In this document: positions 8,589 through 16,319 of the stretch, piece after piece | How the letters are laid out: each line of letters begins with the position of its first letter | Position numbering within the stretch: position 1 is the first letter of the stretch | Assembly (NCBI GenBank): GCA_016790225.1 | Contig: JAEUOZ010000040.1 | Coordinates: 1 to 63,447 of the forward strand | Source: Rubrivivax sp. | Lineage (GTDB): Bacteria > Pseudomonadota > Gammaproteobacteria > Burkholderiales > Burkholderiaceae | Reading direction: 5' to 3' | DNA: 63,447 nt | Program-made: the position numbers and the translations under genes | Notes under the pieces: model-generated | Told to the model about the DNA's origin: nothing | The model's database searches: none | What the model saw: only the letters and a program-made list of their open reading frames with translations

Positions 8589-9824
8589 TCAACCGGCCCG
8601 CAGCGGCAGTTCCTGCAGCCCGCGCAGGTTGATCATCGGCCGCCACCGCGGCGGCTCGGTGCCCTCGCGCGCCAGCGCCGGGTAGCGGCGCAGCAGCGCC
8701 GCGAAGGCCACCTCGGCCTCCAGCCGCGCCAGCGGCGCGCCCACGCAGTAGTGCACGCCGCCGCCGAAGGCCAGCTGCGGGTTCGGGTCGCGGCCGATGT
8801 CGAAGCGGCCGGGGTCGTCGAAGGCCTCGGGGTCGTGGTTGGCGGCGCCGATCAGCGCATAGATCACGTCGCCGGCCGGTACCGTGACGCCGCCCACCGC
8901 GTGCGGCTCGCGCACGGTGCGCGCCACCATGTTCACCGGGCTCTCCCAGCGCAGCATCTCCTCCACCGCGGTGGGCATCAGCGCCGGCTCGCGGCGCAAC
9001 CGCTCGAGCTGCTGCGGGTGCTGCAGCAGCGCCAGCAGCCCGTTGCCCAGCAGGTTGGTGGTGGTCTCGTGCCCGGCCAGGAACACCAGCAGCAGGTTGG
9101 CGAGCATCTCGTCGTCGTCGAACGCGGGGTCGTCGCGCTGCGCGGCGATCATGCGGTCGACCACCGTGTCGCCCGGCTGCGCACGCCGCCGCGCCACCTG
9201 CGTGCGCAGGTAGTCGGTCAGCTCCGCCACCGCCTGCGCGCCGGCGGCGCGCTCGGCGCGCGTGGCCAGCGGCTCCACCACGCAGGCGATGGCGTCGCTC
9301 CAGGCCTTGGCGCGCTCGAAGTCGCCCTCGCTCACGCCGAGCAGGTCGCAGATCACGCGGATCGGCAGCACCTGCGCCACGCCGCGCATGAACTCGAACG
9401 ACCCGGTGCGCGGCAGCGCCTGCAGCAGCCGCTCGGCGGTGGCCGCCACCGCGTCGCGCAGCTCGCGGGTGGCCACCGGCGTGAAGGCGGCCGCCACCAC
9501 GCGCCGCAACCGCGTGTGGCGCGGCGCGTCGTTGAACAGCATGAAGCGCTCGGCGGCCTGCTCCAGCGCCGAGCCGGCGCCGAACGGCCGCTGCCGCTCG
9601 TACGAGGCGGCCAGCCGCGGGTCGCGGCTCAGCCGGCTGGCCTGCATCACGGCGCGGCAGTCGGCGTGCCCGAGCAGCAGCCACAGGCCCGACGTGTCTC
9701 GGTGCACGCGGCCGAGGGCGCGCAGCCGGGCCGCGGTCTCGCGCGGGTGCGTCAGCCAGCCGGGATCGCGCAGGTCGGCGGTGGGGGCCGCGGCGGTGGC
9801 AGGGGCGTCGAGGACGGTGGACAT
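8589..9824 (-). CDS. Cytochrome P450
   Basis: This is a soluble bacterial P450 of 411 residues. It shows the I-helix AGHETTTN (about 248-255), the K-helix ExxR in EEMLR (about 287) and the haem-binding loop FGGGVHYCVGAP, with the proximal ligand at Cys360. It oxidises an unknown substrate and needs a ferredoxin/reductase pair not seen nearby. The start at 9824 has AAGGAG seven bases upstream, which excludes the 15-codon-longer ATG. The neighbouring hydrolase-LuxR gene on the same strand is a candidate regulator. Confidence 0.95.
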   Translation of the reverse strand: MSTVLDAPATAAAPTADLRDPGWLTHPRETAARLRALGRVHRDTSGLWLLLGHADCRAVMQASRLSRDPRLAASYERQRPFGAGSALEQAAERFMLFNDAPRHTRLRRVVAAAFTPVATRELRDAVAATAERLLQALPRTGSFEFMRGVAQVLPIRVICDLLGVSEGDFERAKAWSDAIACVVEPLATRAERAAGAQAVAELTDYLRTQVARRRAQPGDTVVDRMIAAQRDDPAFDDDEMLANLLLVFLAGHETTTNLLGNGLLALLQHPQQLERLRREPALMPTAVEEMLRWESPVNMVARTVREPHAVGGVTVPAGDVIYALIGAANHDPEAFDDPGRFDIGRDPNPQLAFGGGVHYCVGAPLARLEAEVAFAALLRRYPALAREGTEPPRWRPMINLRGLQELPLRAG

Positions 9825-9964
9825 GCGAGGTCTCCTTGCGGCACGGCGGCGTGCCGGCATGGAGCGCATCGTCGGCCCGTGCGCCGCACCGCGACAGTCG
9901 GCCGATCACGGTATCGGCGCCCGCGCCGTGGCCGCAGACTACGGTACCCCAGCGGCACCGCCGG

Positions 9965-11032
9965 CTACGGCAGCAGCTTCCAGTGCAGCGCGCGGCTCAC
10001 CGCCTCGCTGCGGTTGCGCGCGCCCAGCGCCGCCAGCGCGCGCGCCACGTGCATCTCCACCGTGCGCGGGCTCAGCTGCAGCGCACGGGCGATCTCCTTG
10101 TCGCCCAGGCCGCGCGCCACCTGCGCCAGCACCTCGCGCTGCCGATCGGTGAGCTGCGGCGGCGGCTGCCCGCCGTCGGCGGCCAGCGTGGCGAGGAACG
10201 CCGCCACCTCGCGCTGGATCACCGGCCAGCAGGCGTCGGTGGCCAGCGGCAGGTGGTTGCGGCCCGGCAGCGGCACCCAGCGCGCACCCGGGATCAGCGA
10301 GGCCACCAGCTCGCCCTCGCGCACCAGGATCATCGGGTCGCCGGTCACGTGCATCACCAGCGTGGGGCAGCGCACCTGCGGCGCGTCCACACGCGCATCG
10401 AGATCGAAGAACGCCTCCATGTAGCGCGCCGCCATCGGCCCGCTGACGCTCTGGCGGTGCAGCGCGTCGTAGGCGTCGAGCACCTCGGCCGGCGCGTCCG
10501 CCAGCAGGTTGGCCGAGAACAGCCGCCGGAAGGCGCTGGCGTCGTGGCCCCAGCCGAGTTCGGCGAGGCGTACCATCTCGCGGAACAGCGCCTGCGTGCG
10601 CGCCGAGAGCCCCTGGCGGAAGGCGCCGCGCACGAAGCTCGCGTACAGCACGAGCCCCCGCACCCGCTCGGGGTGGCGCACCGCATAGCGGATCGCGATG
10701 GCCGCGCCCTGCGAGATGCCCAGCAGCACGAAGCGCTGCTGGCCGCTGGCATCGGCCACCGCCTCGAGGTCGCGCACCCAGGCGTCGAGCGTGATGTCGT
10801 CGACGTCGCGGTCGGAGAGCCCGCAGCCGCGCGCGTCGTACCACACGAGGGTGTGGTCGCGCGTCAGGTGGTCGACCCAATGCCGCGTGGCCGCCAGCGT
10901 GGCGTCGGCCTGCACGTTGCCCAGCCAGTTGGCCGCCTTCACGATCACCGGCCCGCGCCCCAGCGTGCGCATCGCGAGCCGCACGCCGTCGGCGGTGCCG
11001 CAATAGCTCAGGCCGTCGGTCGCGGCGGACAT
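9965..11032 (-). CDS. Alpha/beta hydrolase fused to LuxR-type HTH regulator
   Basis: This is a 355-residue protein. Residues about 15-275 form an alpha/beta-hydrolase domain, with an oxyanion-region YDARGCGLSD, a nucleophile elbow GISQG near 105 and a C-terminal GRNHLPL His. Residues about 290-350 form a LuxR/NarL HTH (LTDRQREVLAQVARGLGDKEIA). The complete catalytic triad suggests the enzyme fold may still bind or hydrolyse a small ligand that controls DNA binding (inference). The start overlaps the upstream membrane-protein stop as TGATG. P450 lies 140 bases downstream. Confidence 0.88.
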   Translation of the reverse strand: MSAATDGLSYCGTADGVRLAMRTLGRGPVIVKAANWLGNVQADATLAATRHWVDHLTRDHTLVWYDARGCGLSDRDVDDITLDAWVRDLEAVADASGQQRFVLLGISQGAAIAIRYAVRHPERVRGLVLYASFVRGAFRQGLSARTQALFREMVRLAELGWGHDASAFRRLFSANLLADAPAEVLDAYDALHRQSVSGPMAARYMEAFFDLDARVDAPQVRCPTLVMHVTGDPMILVREGELVASLIPGARWVPLPGRNHLPLATDACWPVIQREVAAFLATLAADGGQPPPQLTDRQREVLAQVARGLGDKEIARALQLSPRTVEMHVARALAALGARNRSEAVSRALHWKLLP

Positions 11033-11847
11033 CAGCCGGGCTCGCTGGCCGGCGCCTCGGCGGCGCCGCCGCCGAAGCTGTCGTTGAACGTGAACAGCAG
11101 CGACACGTAGAACACCGTGGAGAACACCAGCCCCGCCGGCAGAGCCAGCATCGAGGCGAACTGCGCGGCGCCGAAGAGCCCGAACACCAGCGCGGTGACG
11201 AGGCCGAAGAACAGCACCAGCGCCGTCCAGCCCAGGCCGTAGAGGAGAAAGGCACCCTTGCTGCGCCACACCGCCACGCTGCTGGAGAACAGCGCCTGCG
11301 CCGCGCGCTGCCCGCCCCAGTGCACCAGCGCCGGCGCATGCCAGAACGGCACCGCCAGCAGCGTGCCCAGCAACGCGCCGGTGAACGCCGCCATCGCCAC
11401 GCCCGGCTCGGTGAGCACCGCGTCGATCTCCTTCTGCGGCGCGCCCTTGGCCACCAGCGCCTGCACGCGCTGCATCGCGCCGGCCGAAAGCATGTCGCAC
11501 AGCACCAGGATCAGCAGCGCGCAGGCGCCGTACAGCAGGCACAGCTGCAGCAGCGCCACGCGGCGCTGCGGGTCGCCGCGCAGCGGCTCGATGAACTGCG
11601 TGGGCTTCACCGGCCCGCCGAACAGGGCCGACTGCGACGCCACCATGAACCCCAGCGAGAGCAGCGGCAGCATCGCCATCTGCAGCAGCGAGCCGGCCAG
11701 CGGCACGATCGCCGCCACGATGGCCGCGAACAGGAACACGATGAACATCGCGGCGAAGCCCAGCGGCCGCTTCGCATAGAGCGCGAAGCCGTCGCGCAGC
11801 CAGCGCAGGCCGCGGGCGGGGGGAACGGGCTTGAGGGTCAGGGCCAT
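11032..11847 (-). CDS. BPSS1780-family multi-pass membrane protein
   Basis: This is a 271-residue inner-membrane protein with about six hydrophobic segments (for example FAAMFIVFLFAAIVAAIVPL and LVFFG/ALVFGLF stretches). It resembles the BPSS1780 family conserved in Burkholderiales close to thrB and polA. Function is unknown. It starts at the ATG at 11847, 15 bases from the palindromic element that separates it from thrB, so readthrough from thrB would have to cross that structure. Confidence 0.82.
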   Translation of the reverse strand: MALTLKPVPPARGLRWLRDGFALYAKRPLGFAAMFIVFLFAAIVAAIVPLAGSLLQMAMLPLLSLGFMVASQSALFGGPVKPTQFIEPLRGDPQRRVALLQLCLLYGACALLILVLCDMLSAGAMQRVQALVAKGAPQKEIDAVLTEPGVAMAAFTGALLGTLLAVPFWHAPALVHWGGQRAAQALFSSSVAVWRSKGAFLLYGLGWTALVLFFGLVTALVFGLFGAAQFASMLALPAGLVFSTVFYVSLLFTFNDSFGGGAAEAPASEPG

Positions 11848-11862
11848 GGCCGGTGGATTCTC

Positions 11863-12130
11863 AGAGCTTGTGAAGGTATGAATCGCACCCGCGCCGGGGT
11901 GGCCAAGGGCCGTGGGCAAGGCGCGGCGCGCAGCCGCTGTCACTGACATCGGCAAGCGGCGCAACACCGCCCACGGCCCTTGGGTACCCCGGCCCGAAGG
12001 GTAGGCCTCCAGAATGGGCCCGCTCGGTGTTGCCATGCTCACCGGGTCCACCAACCCGGCTGCGCATGGCGCCTTGATCGGGCCCTTTCTGGGGGCCTAC
12101 GCGGGTGCGATTCATACCTTCACAAGCTCT
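11863..12130. mobile_element. MITE-like palindromic element with 31-bp perfect inverted repeats
   Basis: Bases 11863-11893 and 12100-12130 are perfect inverted repeats of each other (31 bp). CTCAG occurs at 11860-11864 and again at 12129-12133, consistent with a 5-bp target duplication around termini beginning AGCTTGTGAAGG. Inside, 11903-11917 and 11969-11983 form a second perfect 15-bp inverted repeat. No transposase or convincing ORF is present, so this looks like a non-autonomous element. The thrB stop codon lies within the right-hand CTCAG copy. A 14-base match to one end recurs at 19178-19191. Confidence 0.75.
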
Positions 12131-13098
12131 CAGCGCCCCGGGTGCCAGGGCTCGGCGATGCGCCGGCGCAGCACGCGCTCGAAGTGCGCGGGGTCCTTGG
12201 GCTGCAGCAGCGCGGCGCTGCGCGGCAGGTGCCAGTCCCACAGCCGCGAGAGCCAGAAGCGCAGCGCCGCCGCGCGCATCAGCGTGGGCAGCAGCCGCAG
12301 CTCGGCGCTGGTGAACGCGCGCTGCCGCTGGTAGGCCTCGGTGAACGCCTGCGCCAGCGCCGGCAGCAGCTCGCCGGTGGCGTGGTCGGCGCACCAGTCG
12401 TTCAGGCACACCGCCACGTCGAACAGCAGCACCTCGTCGCCGGCGAAGTAGAAATCGAACAGGCCGCACAGCCGGTCGTCGCCGGCGGTGTCGTCGTACA
12501 TCGCGTTGTCGCGGAACAGGTCGGCGTGGATCGGCCCGCGCGGCAGCGAGCGGCCCGCGGCGGACGTGAGCGCCTCGCGCTGGAAGGCCAGCTCCTCGTC
12601 GAGCAGTGCCAGCTGCGCCGGCGCCAGGTGCGGGCGCACCACCGGCGCCACCTCCACCCACCAGTCGAGCCCGCGCAGGTGCGCCTGGTGCAGCGCGAAG
12701 TCGCTGCCCGCCACGTGCATGCGCGCGAGCATCGCGCCCAGCTGCTGCACGTGCGGCACCTCGGGCGCCAGCCGGTGGCTGCCCGGCAGCCGCGTCACCA
12801 CCGAGGCGGGCTTGCCGGCCAGCTCGTGCAGCAGCTCGCCGGCGTCATCGGCCTGCGGCGCCGGCACCGGGATGCCGTGGCCGGCCAGGTGGCGCATCAG
12901 CTGCAGGTAGTAGGGAAGCTCCGCACGGGTGAGGCGCTCGAACAGCGTCAGCACCCACTGGCCGCGCGTGGTGGTGGCGTAGTAGTTGGTGTTCTCGATG
13001 CCCGAGCGGATGCCCTGCAGGTCGGTCAGCGTGCCCAGGTGCAGCCGTTCGAAGAGCCGCGCCGCCTCGGCCGGCTCGACCGACGTGTAGACCGCCAT
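12130..13098 (-). CDS. thrB: Homoserine kinase, ThrB type II (APH-like fold)
   Basis: This is a 322-residue enzyme that phosphorylates homoserine in threonine biosynthesis. It belongs to the aminoglycoside-phosphotransferase-like ThrB class, not the GHMP class. Supporting motifs are the N-terminal IRSGIENTNYYATT, the catalytic loop GPIHADLFRDNAM and the metal-binding LFDFYFAGDE. It begins directly after the DUF2782 stop. Its stop codon lies in the direct repeat bordering the palindromic element, so insertion apparently preserved the C-terminus. Confidence 0.95.
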   Translation of the reverse strand: MAVYTSVEPAEAARLFERLHLGTLTDLQGIRSGIENTNYYATTTRGQWVLTLFERLTRAELPYYLQLMRHLAGHGIPVPAPQADDAGELLHELAGKPASVVTRLPGSHRLAPEVPHVQQLGAMLARMHVAGSDFALHQAHLRGLDWWVEVAPVVRPHLAPAQLALLDEELAFQREALTSAAGRSLPRGPIHADLFRDNAMYDDTAGDDRLCGLFDFYFAGDEVLLFDVAVCLNDWCADHATGELLPALAQAFTEAYQRQRAFTSAELRLLPTLMRAAALRFWLSRLWDWHLPRSAALLQPKDPAHFERVLRRRIAEPWHPGR

Positions 13099-13380
13099 TC
13101 AGAAGGAGAGCAGGCGCCAGACCCGCTGGCCCGCGGCGTCACGCTCGCGCGCCCCGTCGCGGCCGGCGCGCGGCAGCACGATCTGGTAGTCGGGCGCCGA
13201 GCCCTTCTTGTTGTGGACCACCACCTGCTGCACCGCGCCGCGCACGCGCAGTTCCTCGATGCGCACCTGGTCGTCCTCGACCACCGTGCGCTTCACGTCG
13301 GGTTCGGCGTCGGCGGCGGCCACGCGCCCGGCAACGGCCAGCAGCAACAGCGCCAGTAGCGCAACCGGGGCGGCTTTCAT
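13099..13380 (-). CDS. DUF2782 family exported protein
   Basis: This is a 93-residue protein starting at the ATG at 13380. A signal peptide (LLALLLLAVAGRVAAAD) precedes a compact domain with VVEDDQVRIEELRVRG and VVHNKKGSAPDYQIV, typical of DUF2782. The family is found beside thrB/polA in Burkholderiales; its role is unknown. It abuts thrB with no gap and lies divergent from polA (70 bases between the starts). Confidence 0.85.
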   Translation of the reverse strand: MKAAPVALLALLLLAVAGRVAAADAEPDVKRTVVEDDQVRIEELRVRGAVQQVVVHNKKGSAPDYQIVLPRAGRDGARERDAAGQRVWRLLSF

Positions 13381-13450
13381 GGGCGGGCATTCTACGAGCG
13401 GCCCTCGGCGCGGCCCGGGTGCGCGCACCCCGCCACGCTACGATGCCCCG

Positions 13451-16204
13451 ATGGCTGCCAAACCCCTGATGCTGCTGGTCGACGGCTCCAGCTACCTGTA
13501 CCGCGCGTACCACGCGCTGCCCGACCTGCGCGGCCCCGGCGGCGTGCCCACCGGCGCCATCCACGGCATGGTGGCGATGCTGAAGAAGCTCGTGCAGGAC
13601 TACCCCGCCGAGCACGCCGTCTGCGTCTTCGACGCCCCCGGCAAGACCTTCCGCGACGACTGGTACGCCGAGTACAAGGCGCACCGCTCGCCGATGCCCG
13701 AGCCGCTGGTGCAGCAGATCGAACCCATCCACGAGGTGGTGCGCCACCTGGGCTGGCCGGTGCTGATGGTGCCCGGCATCGAGGCCGACGACGCCATCGG
13801 CACGCTGGCGCGCAAGGCCGCCGAGAGCGGCCACCGCGTGCTGATCTCCACCGGCGACAAGGACCTGGCGCAGCTCGTCACCGACGACATCACGATCGTC
13901 AACACGATGAGCGGCGAGCGGCTCGACGTGCCCGGCGTCAAGGCCAAGTTCGGCGTGCCGCCCGAGCGCATCGTCGACTACCTCACGCTGATCGGCGACA
14001 GCGTCGACAACGTGCCCGGCGTCGAAAAGGTCGGCCCGAAGACGGCCGCCAAGTGGATCGAGGAGCACGGCTCGCTCGACGGCGTGGTGGCCGCCGCAGG
14101 CGCCATCAAGGGCGTGGCCGGCGAGAACCTGCGCAAGGCGCTGGACTGGCTGCCGATGGGCCGCAAGCTGATCACCGTGGTCTGCGACAGCGATCTGGGC
14201 GCGCATGTTGCCGGCTGGCCGGGGCTGGAGGCGCTCGCCCTGCAGCCGGTGCAGAAGCAGGCGCTGCTGGATTTCTACGTCAGACAAGGCTTTCGCACCT
14301 GGCGCCAGGAGCTGGAAGCCGGCGGTGGCCTGTCACCCAGCGCACCCACCACCGCGGCCTCCCCGGCGCAGGCGGCACCGGTGGCGGCCCCCGTGCTGGC
14401 GCGGGAATACGAGACGGTGCTGGAAGAGCCGCAGCTCGATGCCTGGATCGAGCGCCTGATGAGCGCCGAGCTGGCCGCGGTGGACACCGAGACCGATTCG
14501 CTGGACGCGCTGAAGGCGCGCATCGTCGGCATCAGCTTTGCCGTCGAGCCCGGCCGTGCGGCCTACGTGCCGCTGGCCCACGATGGCCCGGGTGCCCCCC
14601 AGCAGCTGCCCTTGGACCTGGTGCTGGAACGTCTGCGCCCCTGGCTGGAAGACGCGAGCCGGCCCAAGGTCGGGCAGCACATCAAGTACGACGTGCATGT
14701 GCTGGCCAACCATGGCATCCAGGCGCGCGGCTACCGTCATGACACCCTGCTGCAGAGCTACGTGCTGGAAGCGCACAAGCCCCACGGCCTGGAAAGCCTG
14801 GCCGAGCGCCACCTGCAGCGCAAGGGGCTGAGCTACGAAGACCTGTGCGGCAAGGGCGCCTCGCAGATCCCGTTTGCCCAGGTGGACGTGCCGCGTGCGG
14901 CGGAGTACTCCGGCGAGGACAGCGAGATGACGCTGCAGGTGCACCAGACACTGTGGCCGCAGCTGCAGGCGCAGCCCGGCCTGCGCCACGTGTACGAGCA
15001 GATCGAGATGCCCTGCAGCCGGGTGCTGGGCCGCATCGAGCGCCACGGCGTGCTGATCGACACCGCCGTGCTCGCGCGCCAGAGCCGCGAACTGGGCGAG
15101 CGCATCCTCGCGCTGGAGCAGGACGCCTACACGCTGGCTGGCCAGCCCTTCAACCTCGGTTCGCCCAAGCAGATCGGCGAGGTGCTGTTCGGCAAGCTGG
15201 GCCTGCCGGTGAAGAAGAAGACGGCCAGCGGTGCCCCGAGCACCGACGAAGAGGTGCTGCAGGAACTGGCCGCCGATTACCCGCTGCCGGCCAGGCTGCT
15301 GGAGCACCGCAGCCTCTCGAAGCTCAAGGGCACCTACACCGACAAGCTGCCGCTGATGGTGAACCCGCGTACCGGCCGTGTGCACACCACCTACGCGCAG
15401 GCCGTGGCCGTGACGGGGCGCCTGTCCAGCAACGATCCCAACCTGCAGAACATTCCCGTGCGCACGCCCGAGGGCCGGCGCATCCGCGAAGCCTTTGTCG
15501 CGCCCGCCGGGCATGTGATCGCCAGTGCCGACTACTCGCAGATCGAACTGCGCATCATGGCCCACATGAGCGGTGACGCCGGCATGACGCGCGCCTTCAC
15601 CGAAGGGCAGGACATCCACCGCGCCACGGCGGGCGAGGTGTTCGGGCTGGCTGCGTCGGAAGTGTCGGCTGAACAACGGCGTTATGCCAAGGCGATCAAC
15701 TTCGGGCTCATCTACGGCATGGGTGCTTTCGGCCTCTCGCAGGCCCTGGGCATCGAGCAGAAGGCGGCGCGCGACTACATCGATCGCTACTTCCAGCGCT
15801 TTGCCGGCGTCAAGCACTACATGGAAGAGACCAAGGCGCAGGCCGCCGAACTGGGCTACGTGGAAACGCTCTTCGGGCGGCGCATCACGCTGCCGGAGAT
15901 CAAGGGCGGCAACGGCCCACGGCGCAGTGCCGCCGAGCGCCAGGCCATCAACGCGCCGATGCAAGGCACGGCGGCCGATCTCATCAAGCTGGCGATGCTG
16001 GCCGTGCAGCGTGCACTCGACGATGAACAGCGTGGCACGCGCATGGTGATGCAGGTGCACGATGAACTGGTCTTCGAGGTGCCCGAGGCCGAGGTGGACT
16101 GGGCCCGAGAAGCGATCCCGCGCCTGATGTGCGGCGTGGCCCGGCTGTCCGTGCCGCTGGTGGCCGATGTGGGCCTGGGCGCCAACTGGGAAGAGGCGCA
16201 CTGA
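13451..16204 (+). CDS. polA: DNA polymerase I
   Basis: This is a 917-residue replication/repair polymerase. The 5'-3' exonuclease domain spans about 1-290. The 3'-5' proofreading domain (about 320-510) retains DTETD near 344, so proofreading is probably active. The polymerase domain contains motif A (SADYSQIELR near 694), motif B (RRYAKAINFGLIYG) and motif C (VHDELVF near 869). The start is the ATG at 13451. Codon use changes within the gene: codons 1-246 contain 19 GAC and no GAT for Asp, while both are common afterwards (see findings). Confidence 0.98.
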   Translation: MAAKPLMLLVDGSSYLYRAYHALPDLRGPGGVPTGAIHGMVAMLKKLVQDYPAEHAVCVFDAPGKTFRDDWYAEYKAHRSPMPEPLVQQIEPIHEVVRHLGWPVLMVPGIEADDAIGTLARKAAESGHRVLISTGDKDLAQLVTDDITIVNTMSGERLDVPGVKAKFGVPPERIVDYLTLIGDSVDNVPGVEKVGPKTAAKWIEEHGSLDGVVAAAGAIKGVAGENLRKALDWLPMGRKLITVVCDSDLGAHVAGWPGLEALALQPVQKQALLDFYVRQGFRTWRQELEAGGGLSPSAPTTAASPAQAAPVAAPVLAREYETVLEEPQLDAWIERLMSAELAAVDTETDSLDALKARIVGISFAVEPGRAAYVPLAHDGPGAPQQLPLDLVLERLRPWLEDASRPKVGQHIKYDVHVLANHGIQARGYRHDTLLQSYVLEAHKPHGLESLAERHLQRKGLSYEDLCGKGASQIPFAQVDVPRAAEYSGEDSEMTLQVHQTLWPQLQAQPGLRHVYEQIEMPCSRVLGRIERHGVLIDTAVLARQSRELGERILALEQDAYTLAGQPFNLGSPKQIGEVLFGKLGLPVKKKTASGAPSTDEEVLQELAADYPLPARLLEHRSLSKLKGTYTDKLPLMVNPRTGRVHTTYAQAVAVTGRLSSNDPNLQNIPVRTPEGRRIREAFVAPAGHVIASADYSQIELRIMAHMSGDAGMTRAFTEGQDIHRATAGEVFGLAASEVSAEQRRYAKAINFGLIYGMGAFGLSQALGIEQKAARDYIDRYFQRFAGVKHYMEETKAQAAELGYVETLFGRRITLPEIKGGNGPRRSAAERQAINAPMQGTAADLIKLAMLAVQRALDDEQRGTRMVMQVHDELVFEVPEAEVDWAREAIPRLMCGVARLSVPLVADVGLGANWEEAH

Positions 16205-16319
16205 GTCTCGCCCCGGATAGCCTGTCGCCCTGGGGAGAGCGTCCGGACCATGGCCCTGCGCATAATGGGCCTTTGCCCGGCTCAAGGCCGGCTCGCCCGC
16301 ACCGGGTGCCTATCGGTCC

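Noticed and set aside
4813..8685. A plus-strand open frame of nearly 1300 codons opposite the hybrid kinase
   Set aside because: It is the antisense shadow of the kinase gene in very GC-rich DNA. Its composition is Arg/Ala/His/Gln-rich without any domain, whereas the minus strand encodes a textbook kinase.
11863..12130. The palindromic region as a small protein gene
   Set aside because: Short open frames cross it, but they run into flanking genes in the wrong frame and have no ribosome site. The inverted-repeat structure explains the sequence better.
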